The notes: generated from the sequence alone by a model not told the origin. A DNA stretch of 40,599 bases from Verrucomicrobiia bacterium (GCA_025451535.1 JANWKE010000130.1:1-40599); one strand, 5' to 3'; positions 24,376 to 33,884 are shown, numbered from the stretch's first letter. A program made the numbers and translations.

Positions 24376-27300
24376 TTATTTTATTTTACGCCTTGCGGAA
24401 AGCAACAAAGTCAGGCTGACCGAGACTCCGCCAGCCGGTCGGTTGATAACTTCACAATGGCCGCCGATATGGGCCATTCTTTGACGCAAATTGATCAAAC
24501 CGTCGGCGTCTTCGCTGACCACCGGTGAAAGACCGCGCCCGTTGTCTTCGACGCTGATAAGCAGGCAATCTTTTCCCTCAACAGCAATTTTGACGTGGAC
24601 TTCAGTTGCCCCGGAATGTCTGACCACGTTGGTCAAGGCTTCCTCGAAAGCCAGAAATAGATTGTGCCGTTGTTCCGAATTCAAAGGCTGGTCCGGTTCG
24701 ATTTCCCGCATTTCCAGGCGGCAACGGATGGTCGTCGGCTCCAGAAAGCTTTGCGCGTAACGGCAGAGATAACCGCCAAGGGAATTCACCGAGTCATTTC
24801 GCGGATTGACCGCCCACACAATTTCGTCCAGGGCCATGACCAGATCGTGGCAGCGGTGGACAATCCGGTCCAAAGCTTCCTGTTTGTGCGTTGGAAGCCG
24901 CAAAGGATCCTGGAGCATTCCACCCAGTAGACCAATTTCGGTCAGGCCCGCACCGAGGTCGTCGTGCAAATCCTGGGCGATACGCGATCGTTCTCGTTCC
25001 AATTCGTGCTGGCTTTTCAGATGTTCCAGCCGTCGGCGCATCCGCCGGCGCATGGTGGACACGACCGCAAAAGATAGCCCTGCCACCGCCAACAGCTCTG
25101 CGCCGACTTTAAACCAGGTCGTTTGGTAGAAGAACGGAGCCACCGTTACCGCGAGCAACGCATGGTCGTCGCTCCAAATGGAATCGCTGTTGCACGCGAT
25201 GACATGAAATATATATTTGCCCGGCGGGATGTGACGGTAGATGGCTTTTCGTTCCATCCCGGCATCGTTCCAGCCGCTTTCAAGTCCATCGAGTCGGTAT
25301 TTGAACCGGACACGCGCGGGCGAACCAAGGCTCAATCCGGTGTACTGAAATTCCAGGTCCCCGCGCCCGGGACCGGTCTCGATTCCCGGCGCGGTCGCCT
25401 GACGGCCGTCGGCGGTTTCAGCAGCCGTTATTACTGCGCCGACGTCCTTCGGCCAAATGCGTTTGTCATCTGCCCGCACTTCTTCCAGCGCGACGGTCGG
25501 CGGCAAGGGATTGATTTTCACTTCAGCCGGATTGACCCTCGCCACGCTATTGGCCATGGCAAAAAACAAGGTGCCATCGTGCCCACGCCAACAATTGGGC
25601 TGATAGATAATCGCGCTGCCGATCGTCGGCAAACCGTCCGACTGCCCATAAACACTGACCGGGAGTTCGCTCAAATTGCCGCGTTCGAATTGGACCACCG
25701 CCGCGGCGGGGATGCGGGCGATGCCGGCGCGGGTTCCCAGCCACAAATTGCCGCCGGCGTCGCCCAGGATCTGAACGATGCAATCCGAAGGCAGCCCATT
25801 CTTCGTCGTGTATCGGAAAAACCTGCCATCGCGCCAGTGCAACAAACCGCCCTCCTCCGTTCCCGCCCACAAGCTGCCGTCAGGTGCCGCCCATAAAGCC
25901 CAGATTCGCCCCAGCAGATTCCGGTCCGGCGGCGCCAGAGGCACAAATTGTTTGCCGTTCCAGTACATGAGCAGGCCATTGAGTGTTCCCGCCCAAATCG
26001 TGTTGTCTGCCGCTTCCGTCAGTGCCGTGGGATGATCGCCAGCGGTTTGCGCAATGTATTCAAAGGTAAGGGTCCCGTTGGTGATGCAAATAATAGACCA
26101 GACGGTTCCGACCCAGAGCCGGCCATCCCGACCGGGCAGCAGCAGACGCGGATAACCCTGAAGTTGTGCTTCCGTGGCGATGGGTAGCCACTGTCCGCCT
26201 TCCGACATCAACAGACCGATGCCTTGCGCGCCGACCCAAACCCGTCCGCGGGCGTCGGCCATCACGCAACTATCCTGAGTGCGCGCCGGACCAGGCAGAC
26301 TGATGTTTGTGCAGACGCCGTTTTTGTAGCGGCCAACGATGCCGCTATGTGTGCCAATCCAGACGGCCCCCTGAGCATCCTCACAAACAGTATTAATCAG
26401 GCTGTCGCCTAATCCCTGGTTCTTCCCGATGATCTGGAACAATCGCCGCCGCACTTGCACCAGGCCGCCCCGTTCGTAACCCGTCCACACGTTTCCATCG
26501 TGGTCCTCGCAGGCAAAGCGGATTACGTTGCTGGGCAGTCCGTCCCGCGTGGTCAAGCGCTGGAATACGCCGTCCGCCGCAACGTGAATCAATCCCAAAT
26601 CGCTGGCGCCGGCCCACAAACCGCCGTCGCTGTCGCCATGCACAAAGTGTAATGAAGTTCGCCGACCCAACTCACGATTCCAACCTTCGGATTCAGCCAG
26701 CCATTGGCGTCCGGTGCAGCGCCGCATCCGGCCGTTGGCTTCCACCCAAAGATTGTCGCCGCCGGACGGGACGATTCTCTTTACGTTCAGCACCGGCTCG
26801 CCGTTGGTCGGCGTCAACACTTCAAATCGGTTTGACCGCCACATGCCCAGCGCCTTGTCCGTTCCAACCCAGATCCGTCCCTGCGCATCAGCGGCCAGCA
26901 CTTTGACCATCTGACCGTCCAGTTCTGCCGTCAGCGCAACGGTTCCGGTTTTCCCGTCGCTCCAGATTCCGATCTTGTTTTCGCCCTGCAAATACCAGAC
27001 CCGGCCTTCGGCATCGGCGCATGGCTGGCCTTGGGGTAAGGAGTCGGGCAGCGTCACGGTTTGCCAACTCCATTGCCCGCGCGTGCTGTGGCCGGACAAC
27101 AATTTCCCGCCGCCGTAGTCAAAAATGGCCCGGTCCGGTGCCGACCATAACATGCGGTCGGGTTGATTGGTGCTGGTGAACACCGCTCGGAAACCCGCCT
27201 GGTTCCACGTCGTCATGCCGCCATCCACCATGCTGTTCCAAAGTGTGCCTTCCCGGTCCACCATCAACCGGGGTATGCCCCATTTCAGGGAAAACTCAGG

Positions 27301-27564
27301 CGTGTTGGCGGAGTTGTATCTGACGAACCGCGTACCGTCGAACCGCAGCACGCTGCCAAAAACCGTGCCGACCCACAAATAACCCTCCGGGGTTTGGGCC
27401 ACATCGGTAACGGAGCCTTCGGTCAGACCATCATCCGCACCCCAGACTTTGACGACATAATACTGGCCGGCGGAATCATCCGGGTTCGCCATAGCGAAGG
27501 CCGACACCGTCAGGCACAGGAACAGCAACATCCAACGGGGAAAATATTTCGCGGCAGGTTGCAC
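24376..27564 (-). CDS. Membrane sensor histidine kinase with two-component propeller (Reg_prop/Y_Y_Y, HisKA_3)
   Basis: The 1062-residue protein has a signal peptide (~1-27), then ~650 residues of repeated Reg_prop strands (patterns such as 'G.LWVGT..GL..W.g..F') forming a double beta-propeller outside the membrane. A Y_Y_Y domain follows (~700-810, 'RFKYRLDGLESGWNDAG', 'IPPGKYIFHV'), one transmembrane helix (~820-838), and a HisKA_3 domain with phospho-acceptor His867 in 'RIAQDLHDDLGAGL'. The ATPase shows the N-box 'EEALTNVVRHSG' and G-box 'DNGRG'. This is the NarX/DesK class that pairs with NarL-type regulators; the Y_Y_Y plus propeller form is widely used to sense polysaccharide breakdown products. 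Its partner gene is downstream, but interrupted. It is divergent from GH127, and promoter copy E lies in the shared gap. Confidence 0.94.
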   Translation of the reverse strand: MQPAAKYFPRWMLLFLCLTVSAFAMANPDDSAGQYYVVKVWGADDGLTEGSVTDVAQTPEGYLWVGTVFGSVLRFDGTRFVRYNSANTPEFSLKWGIPRLMVDREGTLWNSMVDGGMTTWNQAGFRAVFTSTNQPDRMLWSAPDRAIFDYGGGKLLSGHSTRGQWSWQTVTLPDSLPQGQPCADAEGRVWYLQGENKIGIWSDGKTGTVALTAELDGQMVKVLAADAQGRIWVGTDKALGMWRSNRFEVLTPTNGEPVLNVKRIVPSGGDNLWVEANGRMRRCTGRQWLAESEGWNRELGRRTSLHFVHGDSDGGLWAGASDLGLIHVAADGVFQRLTTRDGLPSNVIRFACEDHDGNVWTGYERGGLVQVRRRLFQIIGKNQGLGDSLINTVCEDAQGAVWIGTHSGIVGRYKNGVCTNISLPGPARTQDSCVMADARGRVWVGAQGIGLLMSEGGQWLPIATEAQLQGYPRLLLPGRDGRLWVGTVWSIICITNGTLTFEYIAQTAGDHPTALTEAADNTIWAGTLNGLLMYWNGKQFVPLAPPDRNLLGRIWALWAAPDGSLWAGTEEGGLLHWRDGRFFRYTTKNGLPSDCIVQILGDAGGNLWLGTRAGIARIPAAAVVQFERGNLSELPVSVYGQSDGLPTIGSAIIYQPNCWRGHDGTLFFAMANSVARVNPAEVKINPLPPTVALEEVRADDKRIWPKDVGAVITAAETADGRQATAPGIETGPGRGDLEFQYTGLSLGSPARVRFKYRLDGLESGWNDAGMERKAIYRHIPPGKYIFHVIACNSDSIWSDDHALLAVTVAPFFYQTTWFKVGAELLAVAGLSFAVVSTMRRRMRRRLEHLKSQHELERERSRIAQDLHDDLGAGLTEIGLLGGMLQDPLRLPTHKQEALDRIVHRCHDLVMALDEIVWAVNPRNDSVNSLGGYLCRYAQSFLEPTTIRCRLEMREIEPDQPLNSEQRHNLFLAFEEALTNVVRHSGATEVHVKIAVEGKDCLLISVEDNGRGLSPVVSEDADGLINLRQRMAHIGGHCEVINRPAGGVSVSLTLLLSARRKIK

Positions 27565-27615
27565 GCGATCCAGTATGAAACAAACGGCGGTTTCGTAGCT
27601 ACGAAAAAGCGAATA

Positions 27616-27661
27616 CCCCAGTTTTTGGGGGCTGGGGACGTTTGGCCAATCCGTTTACATT
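27616..27661 (+). promoter_or_regulatory. Regional promoter module, copy E (before GH127; shared gap with sensor kinase)
   Basis: Here the box is on the plus strand, CCCCAGTTTTTGGGGGCTGG from 27616, pointing to the GH127 gene, just as the other four point to their genes. The G-run ends at 27631, TGGGGA takes the -35 place, and TACATT at 27656-27661 is the -10-like hexamer, with the same 24-base distance. The leader to ATG 27784 would be about 115 bases. The box lies 51 bases before the sensor kinase ATG on the other strand, so one bound protein could affect both genes. Confidence 0.72.
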
Positions 27662-27783
27662 AGCGAGCGGGCGCCGTTAGACGGCAACCATATTCGTCGT
27701 TTGCATTTCGGCCATTCGACACGATGACAACTTCATATAATAATCGAAGCACACCAAAACGATTGTTCGACATTAAATTCCAG

Positions 27784-29820
27784 ATGAAAACGAAATTCGG
27801 CCGATACTTCTTCATCGCCGCTCTGATGTTTGGACTGACTGGTGTTGGTCTGGCGCAACTTCAAGTCGCGTCGATCGCCCCGGAGCCGGGGCAATTAAAG
27901 GTGAAGTACTACGGACAATTTTCCGAGTTGCCCGTAGGTTCGGTCCAGCCGCGCGGCTGGATTCAGAAATGGCTGGAGCGGCAGGCACAGGGCCTGACCG
28001 GTCATCCTGAAAACATGTCTTATCCGTATGACACCTGCATGTATGCCGGCATCATCACGCCCCCATCGTTCCGAAACAAATGGTGGAAGGAATGGTGGCC
28101 TTACGAACAATCCGGCTATTTTGTGGACGCTACAACGCGCTTGAGCTGGCTCATCAACGATTCCGACATACGTCAACGACGCGATGCCAACCTCGATTAC
28201 ATTTTGAGCCATGCCAGCGGCACCAATTTCGGCGGTTCGCACTGGTGCTGGCCCAACGCTGTCGTCGGCCGCGCGCTGATGGCGGAATTTTCCGCGACCG
28301 GCGACCCGCGCGTGGCCGCGGTAATGCAAAACTGGCTTGTAACCAGCGCCCGGGAAATTGCCCAGGGCGGCCGCAACGGCGCGAGTTTCGAGGAGGCATT
28401 TTACCTTTATGGGCTGACCGGCGACCCGCGGCTGCTGGAATTGGGTCGGAAAATTTATGAAGGCTATTTGCACGACACGAATTCCTTCTGCACCATCGGC
28501 AACATCAAGAGCCGGGAGCCTTTCCATGAACACGGCGTCACGGCGGCGGAGGAATTGAAATGCCTGCCGCTCATGTTCAGTTATACGGGCAATCGCGAAG
28601 CCTTGCGTCTGGCCGAACGCGCCTACCAGAAAGTTTTGAACAACAGCCTCATGGCCGACGGCGGCATCGTCAGCGATGAACATCTGGAGTCAACTGCGTT
28701 TTATTCTGTGCACGAAAGCTGTGACATCACGGACTGGTCATGGAGCCTCGGTTATCTGTTCATGGCGACTGGCGAAGCGCGGTTTGCCGATTTGATCGAG
28801 CGCACCACGTTCAATGCCCTGCCCGGCGCGGTCACAAAGGATTTTAAGCAGCTTCAATATTTTTCGGCCGTGAACCAGGCGGAGATTGCGGCCACGAACG
28901 GCCAGACGCCGCGCTGGCCCACGCGTATGAGCTATCGCGCAGCGCATGACGTGGAATGTTGTGCGGGTAACATTAATCGCGCGATGCCGGACTATGTCAT
29001 CCGCATGTGGATGCGAGCGAACGATGGCGGCCTCGCGGCGGTGTATTACGGACCAAGCGAAGTGACCACCAGTATTGGCGGTCAGACCGTAACTATCGTC
29101 GAGGAAACCGATTACCCGTTTCGCGACCACATTTCGTTCCGGTTCAGAACGTCCCGGCCGATCGCGTTCAATTTCCAATGTCGAATCCCGCAATGGGGTT
29201 CGGGGGCAACGCTACAGTTGAACGGAACCACCTTGAGGGGCAGGCAAAAGCCGGGGACATTCACCTCACTCCGCCGGGAATTCCATGATGGCGATGTGGT
29301 GGACCTGATTCTGCCGATGTCGGTGCAGATTGAGAGATGGTTCAACAACCGGAGTGTCTGCATCACGAGAGGGCCGCTGGTATTCTCGCTAAAGATTGCC
29401 GAGGAACGCATTGAGCACACGAATGATCCGCCGACCGTCAAACCTATTCTGGCTGGTCATGATATTCAGGGGTTTCCGGAAGTTGAATTTTTGCCACAGA
29501 GCGACTGGCGTTATGGCTTCAACCGGACGCTGAAGAATGATGTGGGGAAAATCAAAGTCGTGGAAACGACAATGCCGGACAATCCGTTTCTGGAGGACCA
29601 AACACCGGTACGGCTGGAATTGCCGCTGTGCCGGCTGCCGGATTGGTCTCCGGGAATGAAAGCCGCCACCTTCGGCGAGCCCGCAGGTCTGCCGACGGCG
29701 CCGGAGCTTCGCAGCCCGGGCCAACCACAGATCATGACGTTGGTGCCCTACGGTGCAACCCATTTACGGCTGACTACGCTGCCGGTCATCCCGGCGTCTG
29801 AGTTAAGTCGTCGGGATTGA
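27784..29820 (+). CDS. Exported GH127 beta-L-arabinofuranosidase family protein
   Basis: Start ATG 27784 (MKTKFGRYFFIAALMFGLTG) gives a clean signal peptide ending near GLAQ; the ATG at 27724 would bury it and is less likely. The 678-residue product is an all-helical (alpha/alpha)6 barrel followed by beta-sandwiches, of normal GH127 length. The zinc-bound catalytic residues of HypBA1-type enzymes are present: Glu311 and Cys313 in 'HESCDITDW', and Cys392-Cys393 in 'VECCAGNINR'. GH127 removes terminal beta-L-arabinofuranose, using a Cys as nucleophile. Substrates could be arabinose-bearing pectin side chains or plant glycoproteins, consistent with the GH28-like protein in the same regulon (inference). 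Promoter copy E lies upstream. Confidence 0.92.
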   Translation: MKTKFGRYFFIAALMFGLTGVGLAQLQVASIAPEPGQLKVKYYGQFSELPVGSVQPRGWIQKWLERQAQGLTGHPENMSYPYDTCMYAGIITPPSFRNKWWKEWWPYEQSGYFVDATTRLSWLINDSDIRQRRDANLDYILSHASGTNFGGSHWCWPNAVVGRALMAEFSATGDPRVAAVMQNWLVTSAREIAQGGRNGASFEEAFYLYGLTGDPRLLELGRKIYEGYLHDTNSFCTIGNIKSREPFHEHGVTAAEELKCLPLMFSYTGNREALRLAERAYQKVLNNSLMADGGIVSDEHLESTAFYSVHESCDITDWSWSLGYLFMATGEARFADLIERTTFNALPGAVTKDFKQLQYFSAVNQAEIAATNGQTPRWPTRMSYRAAHDVECCAGNINRAMPDYVIRMWMRANDGGLAAVYYGPSEVTTSIGGQTVTIVEETDYPFRDHISFRFRTSRPIAFNFQCRIPQWGSGATLQLNGTTLRGRQKPGTFTSLRREFHDGDVVDLILPMSVQIERWFNNRSVCITRGPLVFSLKIAEERIEHTNDPPTVKPILAGHDIQGFPEVEFLPQSDWRYGFNRTLKNDVGKIKVVETTMPDNPFLEDQTPVRLELPLCRLPDWSPGMKAATFGEPAGLPTAPELRSPGQPQIMTLVPYGATHLRLTTLPVIPASELSRRD

Positions 29821-30053
29821 ACCGTAAAGAAATCAAAATCCGCCTAAATTGTCCTGTCGCCTTTATACGGAGCCAGAAACCTCAGGTTGCCACAGAGAAT
29901 AATTATACATGAATGTTTACTTTCAACCTGTGGGTGGAAATTCTCTTATTCGGCCTCAGCTTTCAGGGCGGCGAAGTCGCTTTGCGACCGGCCCAAATGT
30001 CGGCAATGTGCGTAAAAAACCCGCCACTCGTCGTTCATTTTCCTTTGTCATAA
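29821..30053. other. Intergenic region after GH127
   Basis: These 233 bases hold no gene. Features seen are a small perfect hairpin GTCGC-TTT-GCGAC near 29970-29990, too weak to call a terminator, and an A/T-rich stretch (AATAATTATACATGAATG near 29901-29918) that could be a plus-strand -10 region. No copy of the regional promoter box is present. Confidence 0.35.
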
Positions 30054-30437
30054 ATGCCTGACGGGTGTAAATCTCTGCGGATGAAGGCGCCAATTCAAGT
30101 GGCTATACTGGAACAGGATAATGAAGTTTGCACCAATGTGAGTCATCGGATTCACGGCCATGACTCCTTCCGCCTCGGGTGGACTTGCGCTGACGCCGAA
30201 TCACCCGTGGCTGCACTTCTGAACTTCGAGCCCGACATGGTGCGGATGGACATCAATTTACCGCGCATGGACCGAGTCGAGTGCATCCGCCGGCTCAAGA
30301 CAAAATCGCCGGACACCGGTTCCGGAGTTGGAAAAACTGTACATCCGGTTCCGGACGGAAGCGATGGTGAAGCACTTGAACCGGTGACAAGAACCCGGCG
30401 AATTAATTTTGCCAAAGATGAACACGATGAAAATTGA
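30054..30437 (+). pseudogene. Decayed response-regulator receiver domain
   Basis: The first ~85 residues still read as a NarL-type receiver: 'IQVAILEQDNEVCTNVSHRI' parallels 'ITVAIVEDDTGIRRSL' of the 23657-24289 regulator, and 'VRMDINLPRMDRVECIRRLK' keeps the phospho-acceptor Asp. One of the paired acidic residues is lost (VEDD became LEQD), and after 'KTKSPDT' the sequence no longer matches any receiver strand, the lysine region or a helix-turn-helix. The frame ends inside the sulfatase 5' end, at 30437. I read it as the remnant of a second regulator; a receiver-only protein is possible but poorly supported. Confidence 0.72.
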
Positions 30438-31956
30438 GGATGCGGACCAAACCAAACAATCGCGCCGTTCCTTTCTTAGAGCTGGCGCCGGTATGTTAGG
30501 AGGATTGGCGCTGAGCCAGGATGCGCTGGAGAGCCTCGCGGCGCAAGGCGCTCCGAAGCAGGATCCAACCGGCCGCAGACCCAACCTGGTCGTCTTTTTG
30601 GGTGAAGGATTGCGCTACGATGAAATGAGTTGCATGGGTCACCCCATCGTCCAGACGCCGAACATGGACCGGATCGCGCGGGAAGGCATGACGTTCCGGA
30701 ATGCTTTCGTCACCAATGCGCTCTGTCTGCCATCACGCGCCAGTATGTTGACCGGGCTTTATTCTCACACCACCGGTGCAGTCGGCAACGAACCGACGGA
30801 TCGCAGTGGCCATCATGGCGCCGGCAACGGGCCAATCCCGCGCGCTACTCCACTGTTTTCGGACCTCCTGCACGAGGTCGGCTACGAAGTCGGATTTTTC
30901 GGCAAGGCTCACATCCAAGGGGGACTCCAGGACCGATACTGGGATTATTATTTCGGGTTCAACGGACGGGCCGACTATTACAATCCTCTGTTGACCGAAG
31001 GAATCGCCGGCAAGTTTTCCGAACCCAAACGTTACGAGGGCTATTTGGACGACGTGGTAACCGACCGGGCACTGACCTGGCTGGAACAGGAGCGCGAAAA
31101 GCCCTTTTGCCTGTTGCTCAATCCGTTCGCCCCACATGCCCCATTTTATCGCGCGCGCCGGCATCTGGATCTTTACAACGGAGTTAAAATTCCCAAACCA
31201 CCCACCTTTGACGATGATTTAAAGGGTTATCCCGGGAAACCTCGGGCCTTCGCCGAGGCCAACAACAAAATTGGCACGACCTGGCTGGCGGATGACGATC
31301 CGCGTTCACTGGAGGAAGTCGTCAAGGATCACTATGCCGGTGTGGTGGATAATGATGATAACCTGGGGCGGGTGATTGCATGGCTCGAACGCTCCGGCAA
31401 GCTGGATGACACCGTCGTCATTCTGACTTCCGATCATGGTTTTTTCCTTGGCGAATGGCGGATGTATGACAAACGGTTCATGCACGAACCTTCCATCCGC
31501 GTTCCATTCATGGTTCGTTATCCCGGCATGGTCAAAGCCGGATCGGTTTGCGAGAAGGCGGCGCTGAATATTGACATCGCGCCCACGTTGCTGGAATTGG
31601 CCGGAGTCCAGGCGCCCAAGTCCATTCACGGAAAGAGTCTCGTTCCGCTTTTCAAGGGCGAGTCACCTGAATCCTGGCGGAAGGATTGGCTTTACGAATA
31701 CTACGAATACCCCCAATGGGAGCACGTGCGTCCCCATCGCGGCGTCCGCACCGAGCGCTACAAGCTGATCCATTATTACAAGCTGGCAGACTTTCCTGAT
31801 GAACCGGAGGAATTCGAGCTCTATGATCTGCAAAAAGATCCGGGCGAACTCCACAACCTTTACGGTCAACCGGGTTACGCGGCGTTGACACAACAACTCC
31901 TCAATCGAATCAGTGAATTGCGGAAAGAAACCGGAGATATCTCAGCCGATGCCTGA
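30418..31956 (+). CDS. Tat-exported type I sulfatase (Cys-type formylglycine)
   Basis: From ATG 30418 (a further ATG at 30427 is possible; a TTG at 30409 is in frame) this is a 512-residue S1-family sulfatase. A twin-arginine signal, 'SRRSFLRAGAGMLGG', directs folded export. The modification motif is 'CLPSR' (C-x-P-S-R), with the Cys at residue 103, where formylglycine is made. Metal-site strands are 'PNLVVFLGEGLRYDEM' and 'VILTSDHGFFLGEW', and the C-terminal 'YKLIHYY' and 'ELYDLQKDPGELHNLYG' are family hallmarks. Substrates are sulfated glycans; which one is unknown. The maturase gene overlaps the 3' end, so the two are coupled. Its 5' end overlaps the decayed receiver. Confidence 0.93.
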   Translation: MNTMKIEDADQTKQSRRSFLRAGAGMLGGLALSQDALESLAAQGAPKQDPTGRRPNLVVFLGEGLRYDEMSCMGHPIVQTPNMDRIAREGMTFRNAFVTNALCLPSRASMLTGLYSHTTGAVGNEPTDRSGHHGAGNGPIPRATPLFSDLLHEVGYEVGFFGKAHIQGGLQDRYWDYYFGFNGRADYYNPLLTEGIAGKFSEPKRYEGYLDDVVTDRALTWLEQEREKPFCLLLNPFAPHAPFYRARRHLDLYNGVKIPKPPTFDDDLKGYPGKPRAFAEANNKIGTTWLADDDPRSLEEVVKDHYAGVVDNDDNLGRVIAWLERSGKLDDTVVILTSDHGFFLGEWRMYDKRFMHEPSIRVPFMVRYPGMVKAGSVCEKAALNIDIAPTLLELAGVQAPKSIHGKSLVPLFKGESPESWRKDWLYEYYEYPQWEHVRPHRGVRTERYKLIHYYKLADFPDEPEEFELYDLQKDPGELHNLYGQPGYAALTQQLLNRISELRKETGDISADA

Positions 31957-33271
31957 ACTTCCTGCCGCCCGCCAGACAAACTGCCGGGAATCAAACTTCG
32001 ACCGGAAGGCGCCTCTTGATTCCGCGAGACGGCTGGAGGCGTTTCAGGTCATGGCCAAACCGATCGGGCCGATCTGCAATCTCGACTGCAAGTATTGTTT
32101 CTATCTGGAAAAGGAAAAGCTTTACGGCCAGTCCAACTGGACCATGCCAGACGAGGTGCTGGAGAATTACATCCGGCAATACATCGAATCGCAAAGTGTG
32201 CCCGTGGTCAGCTTCGCCTGGCAGGGAGGCGAACCGACCTTGCTGGGCGTGGAGTTTTTCCGGAAAGCCGTGGCGCTGCAAAAACGGTATGCGGCCGGCA
32301 AACAGATCATCAATCTGTTTCAGACCAACGGCGTCCTGCTGGACGACCGCTGGGGCGGATTTCTCGCGGAAAACCAGTTCCTGGTTGGCATTTCCATCGA
32401 CGGGCCGCGCGAACTGCACGATCACCACCGCGTTAGCAAAGGCGGACAGCCCACCTTTGACCGGGTCCGGCGCGGCGTGGAGTGCCTGAAGAAATACCAG
32501 GTGGAGTTCAACACCCTCACGACAGTTCATCGGCACAATGGCGATCATCCGCTGGCGGTTTATCGTTTTCTCAAGGAAATCGGGAGCGGCTACCTGCAAT
32601 TCATTCCCATTGTCGAGCGAGCTTCCCGTGTCCCCGATCCAAACGGCCTGGTGCTCGTCGGTCCGGACTCCACCGCTGACGCGGAAGTATCGCCGTGGTC
32701 GGTGCAGCCTCTCCAATACGGACAGTTTCTATGCACCATCTTTGATGAATGGGTGCGACAGGATGTCGGCCGCTGTTTCATACAAACGTTCGACGTTGCG
32801 CTGGAGAGCTGGGTGGGCCTGCCGCAGAGCCTGTGCGTTTTCCGGGAAACTTGCGGCGCGGCGGCGGTGATGGAGCACAATGGCGATGTTTATTCGTGCG
32901 ATCATTTTGTTTATCCGGAGCATCGGCTGGGAAACATACTGCAGGCACCTCTCGCATCACTGATGAACTCAACTGCGCAGCGGACATTTGGAGCGGACAA
33001 GCGGGACCGGCTCCCGCGTCAATGCCGCGAATGCGAAGTATTGTTCGCCTGTAACGGGGAATGCCCGAAGCACCGTTTTCTGCGGACACCGGATGGCGAA
33101 CCGGGATTGAATTACTTGTGCGCCGGCTACAAGCTTTTCTTCCGACACGTTGATCCTTACATGCGTTTTATGGCCGAAGAGCTCTCCTGCGGCCGTCCGC
33201 CGGCCAATGTCATGGAATGGACCCGCCGGCTGGATGAAATGCACACCAATCCGCGCCAGGCTGCGCTGTAG
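31949..33271 (+). CDS. Anaerobic sulfatase-maturating enzyme (radical SAM/SPASM)
   Basis: ATG 31949 overlaps the sulfatase stop by 8 bases, with GGAG at 31932-31935; an in-frame ATG at 31913 would lie further inside the sulfatase. The 440-residue protein has the radical-SAM cluster 'CNLDCKYCFY' (Cys43, Cys47, Cys50), 'SFAWQGGEPTLLG' and 'LFQTNGVLLDD', as in anSME. The SPASM region supplies further cysteines in 'YSCDHFVYPEHRLGNI' and 'CRECEVLFACNGECPKHRF' for two auxiliary clusters. It oxidises the Cys of C-x-P-S-R sulfatases to formylglycine in the cytoplasm without oxygen, matching its neighbour, whose Tat signal would export it after modification. An ATG-rich coupling and matched motif make the pairing very secure. 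Confidence 0.95.
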   Translation: MPELPAARQTNCRESNFDRKAPLDSARRLEAFQVMAKPIGPICNLDCKYCFYLEKEKLYGQSNWTMPDEVLENYIRQYIESQSVPVVSFAWQGGEPTLLGVEFFRKAVALQKRYAAGKQIINLFQTNGVLLDDRWGGFLAENQFLVGISIDGPRELHDHHRVSKGGQPTFDRVRRGVECLKKYQVEFNTLTTVHRHNGDHPLAVYRFLKEIGSGYLQFIPIVERASRVPDPNGLVLVGPDSTADAEVSPWSVQPLQYGQFLCTIFDEWVRQDVGRCFIQTFDVALESWVGLPQSLCVFRETCGAAAVMEHNGDVYSCDHFVYPEHRLGNILQAPLASLMNSTAQRTFGADKRDRLPRQCRECEVLFACNGECPKHRFLRTPDGEPGLNYLCAGYKLFFRHVDPYMRFMAEELSCGRPPANVMEWTRRLDEMHTNPRQAAL

Positions 33272-33502
33272 GTTGCCAATGCTCCTGCTGGTTCATTTCT
33301 TTCGAAGTTATGCCCAAGACAGGACAAACCACACAAGCCCAGGGGATCTGTTCGCTAACTACGTCCTTCGTCGCCACAACCAAGTTGGTGACAGCTAACG
33401 CCGGTTACGCCGATGATTCACGGAGCGGCATAATGAATGTCCGTCCTGGTATCCGTTTAGCCCCTCAACCACGCAAACCTTCGCTGCCGTCAAAATTAGA
33501 AA

Positions 33503-33578
<76 letters not shown>

Positions 33579-33884
33579 CAACATCCCTGCGGAGTCGGCC
33601 CAACATACTACGCGTGGCTCATGGCTCAGCAAGCAATTTCACCGCCGTTCAGCGTCACCAACCGCATTTGTCAGCCGACCGACCGGACGAACCCTGCATG
33701 TTAGTCCAAAACTTGTCCCTTTCTCCAGAATGAAAGAGAGCTCACGTTCCTAAGACCGAAAAAATTGTCGCGCATGGCGACAGGTTTTGTAACCCAACAT
33801 CACAAAAAAACCGTGCAATGGATTCCCCTGCGTCTGCCATGGGCAAAAATATTCAAAAACTTCATGGACAGAACGACTTAGGCG
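33579..33884. other. Intergenic region upstream of tRNA-Phe and the large exported protein
   Basis: This 306-base gap contains no gene that I can support. It includes the tRNA promoter region on the minus strand and one inverted repeat at 33766-33782. The stretch just before the 33885 start is A/T-rich (ATATTCAAAAAC region), as in a promoter, but no confident -35/-10 pair is seen. Confidence 0.5.
33766..33782. repeat. Inverted repeat TGTCGC-N5-GCGACA
   Basis: TGTCGC (33766-33771) and GCGACA (33777-33782) are perfect arms around GCATG, with partly matching A- and T-rich flanks. It lies about 100 bases before the start of the large exported protein. A dimeric-repressor operator or a small hairpin are both possible. 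No partner regulator is identifiable here. Confidence 0.35.
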
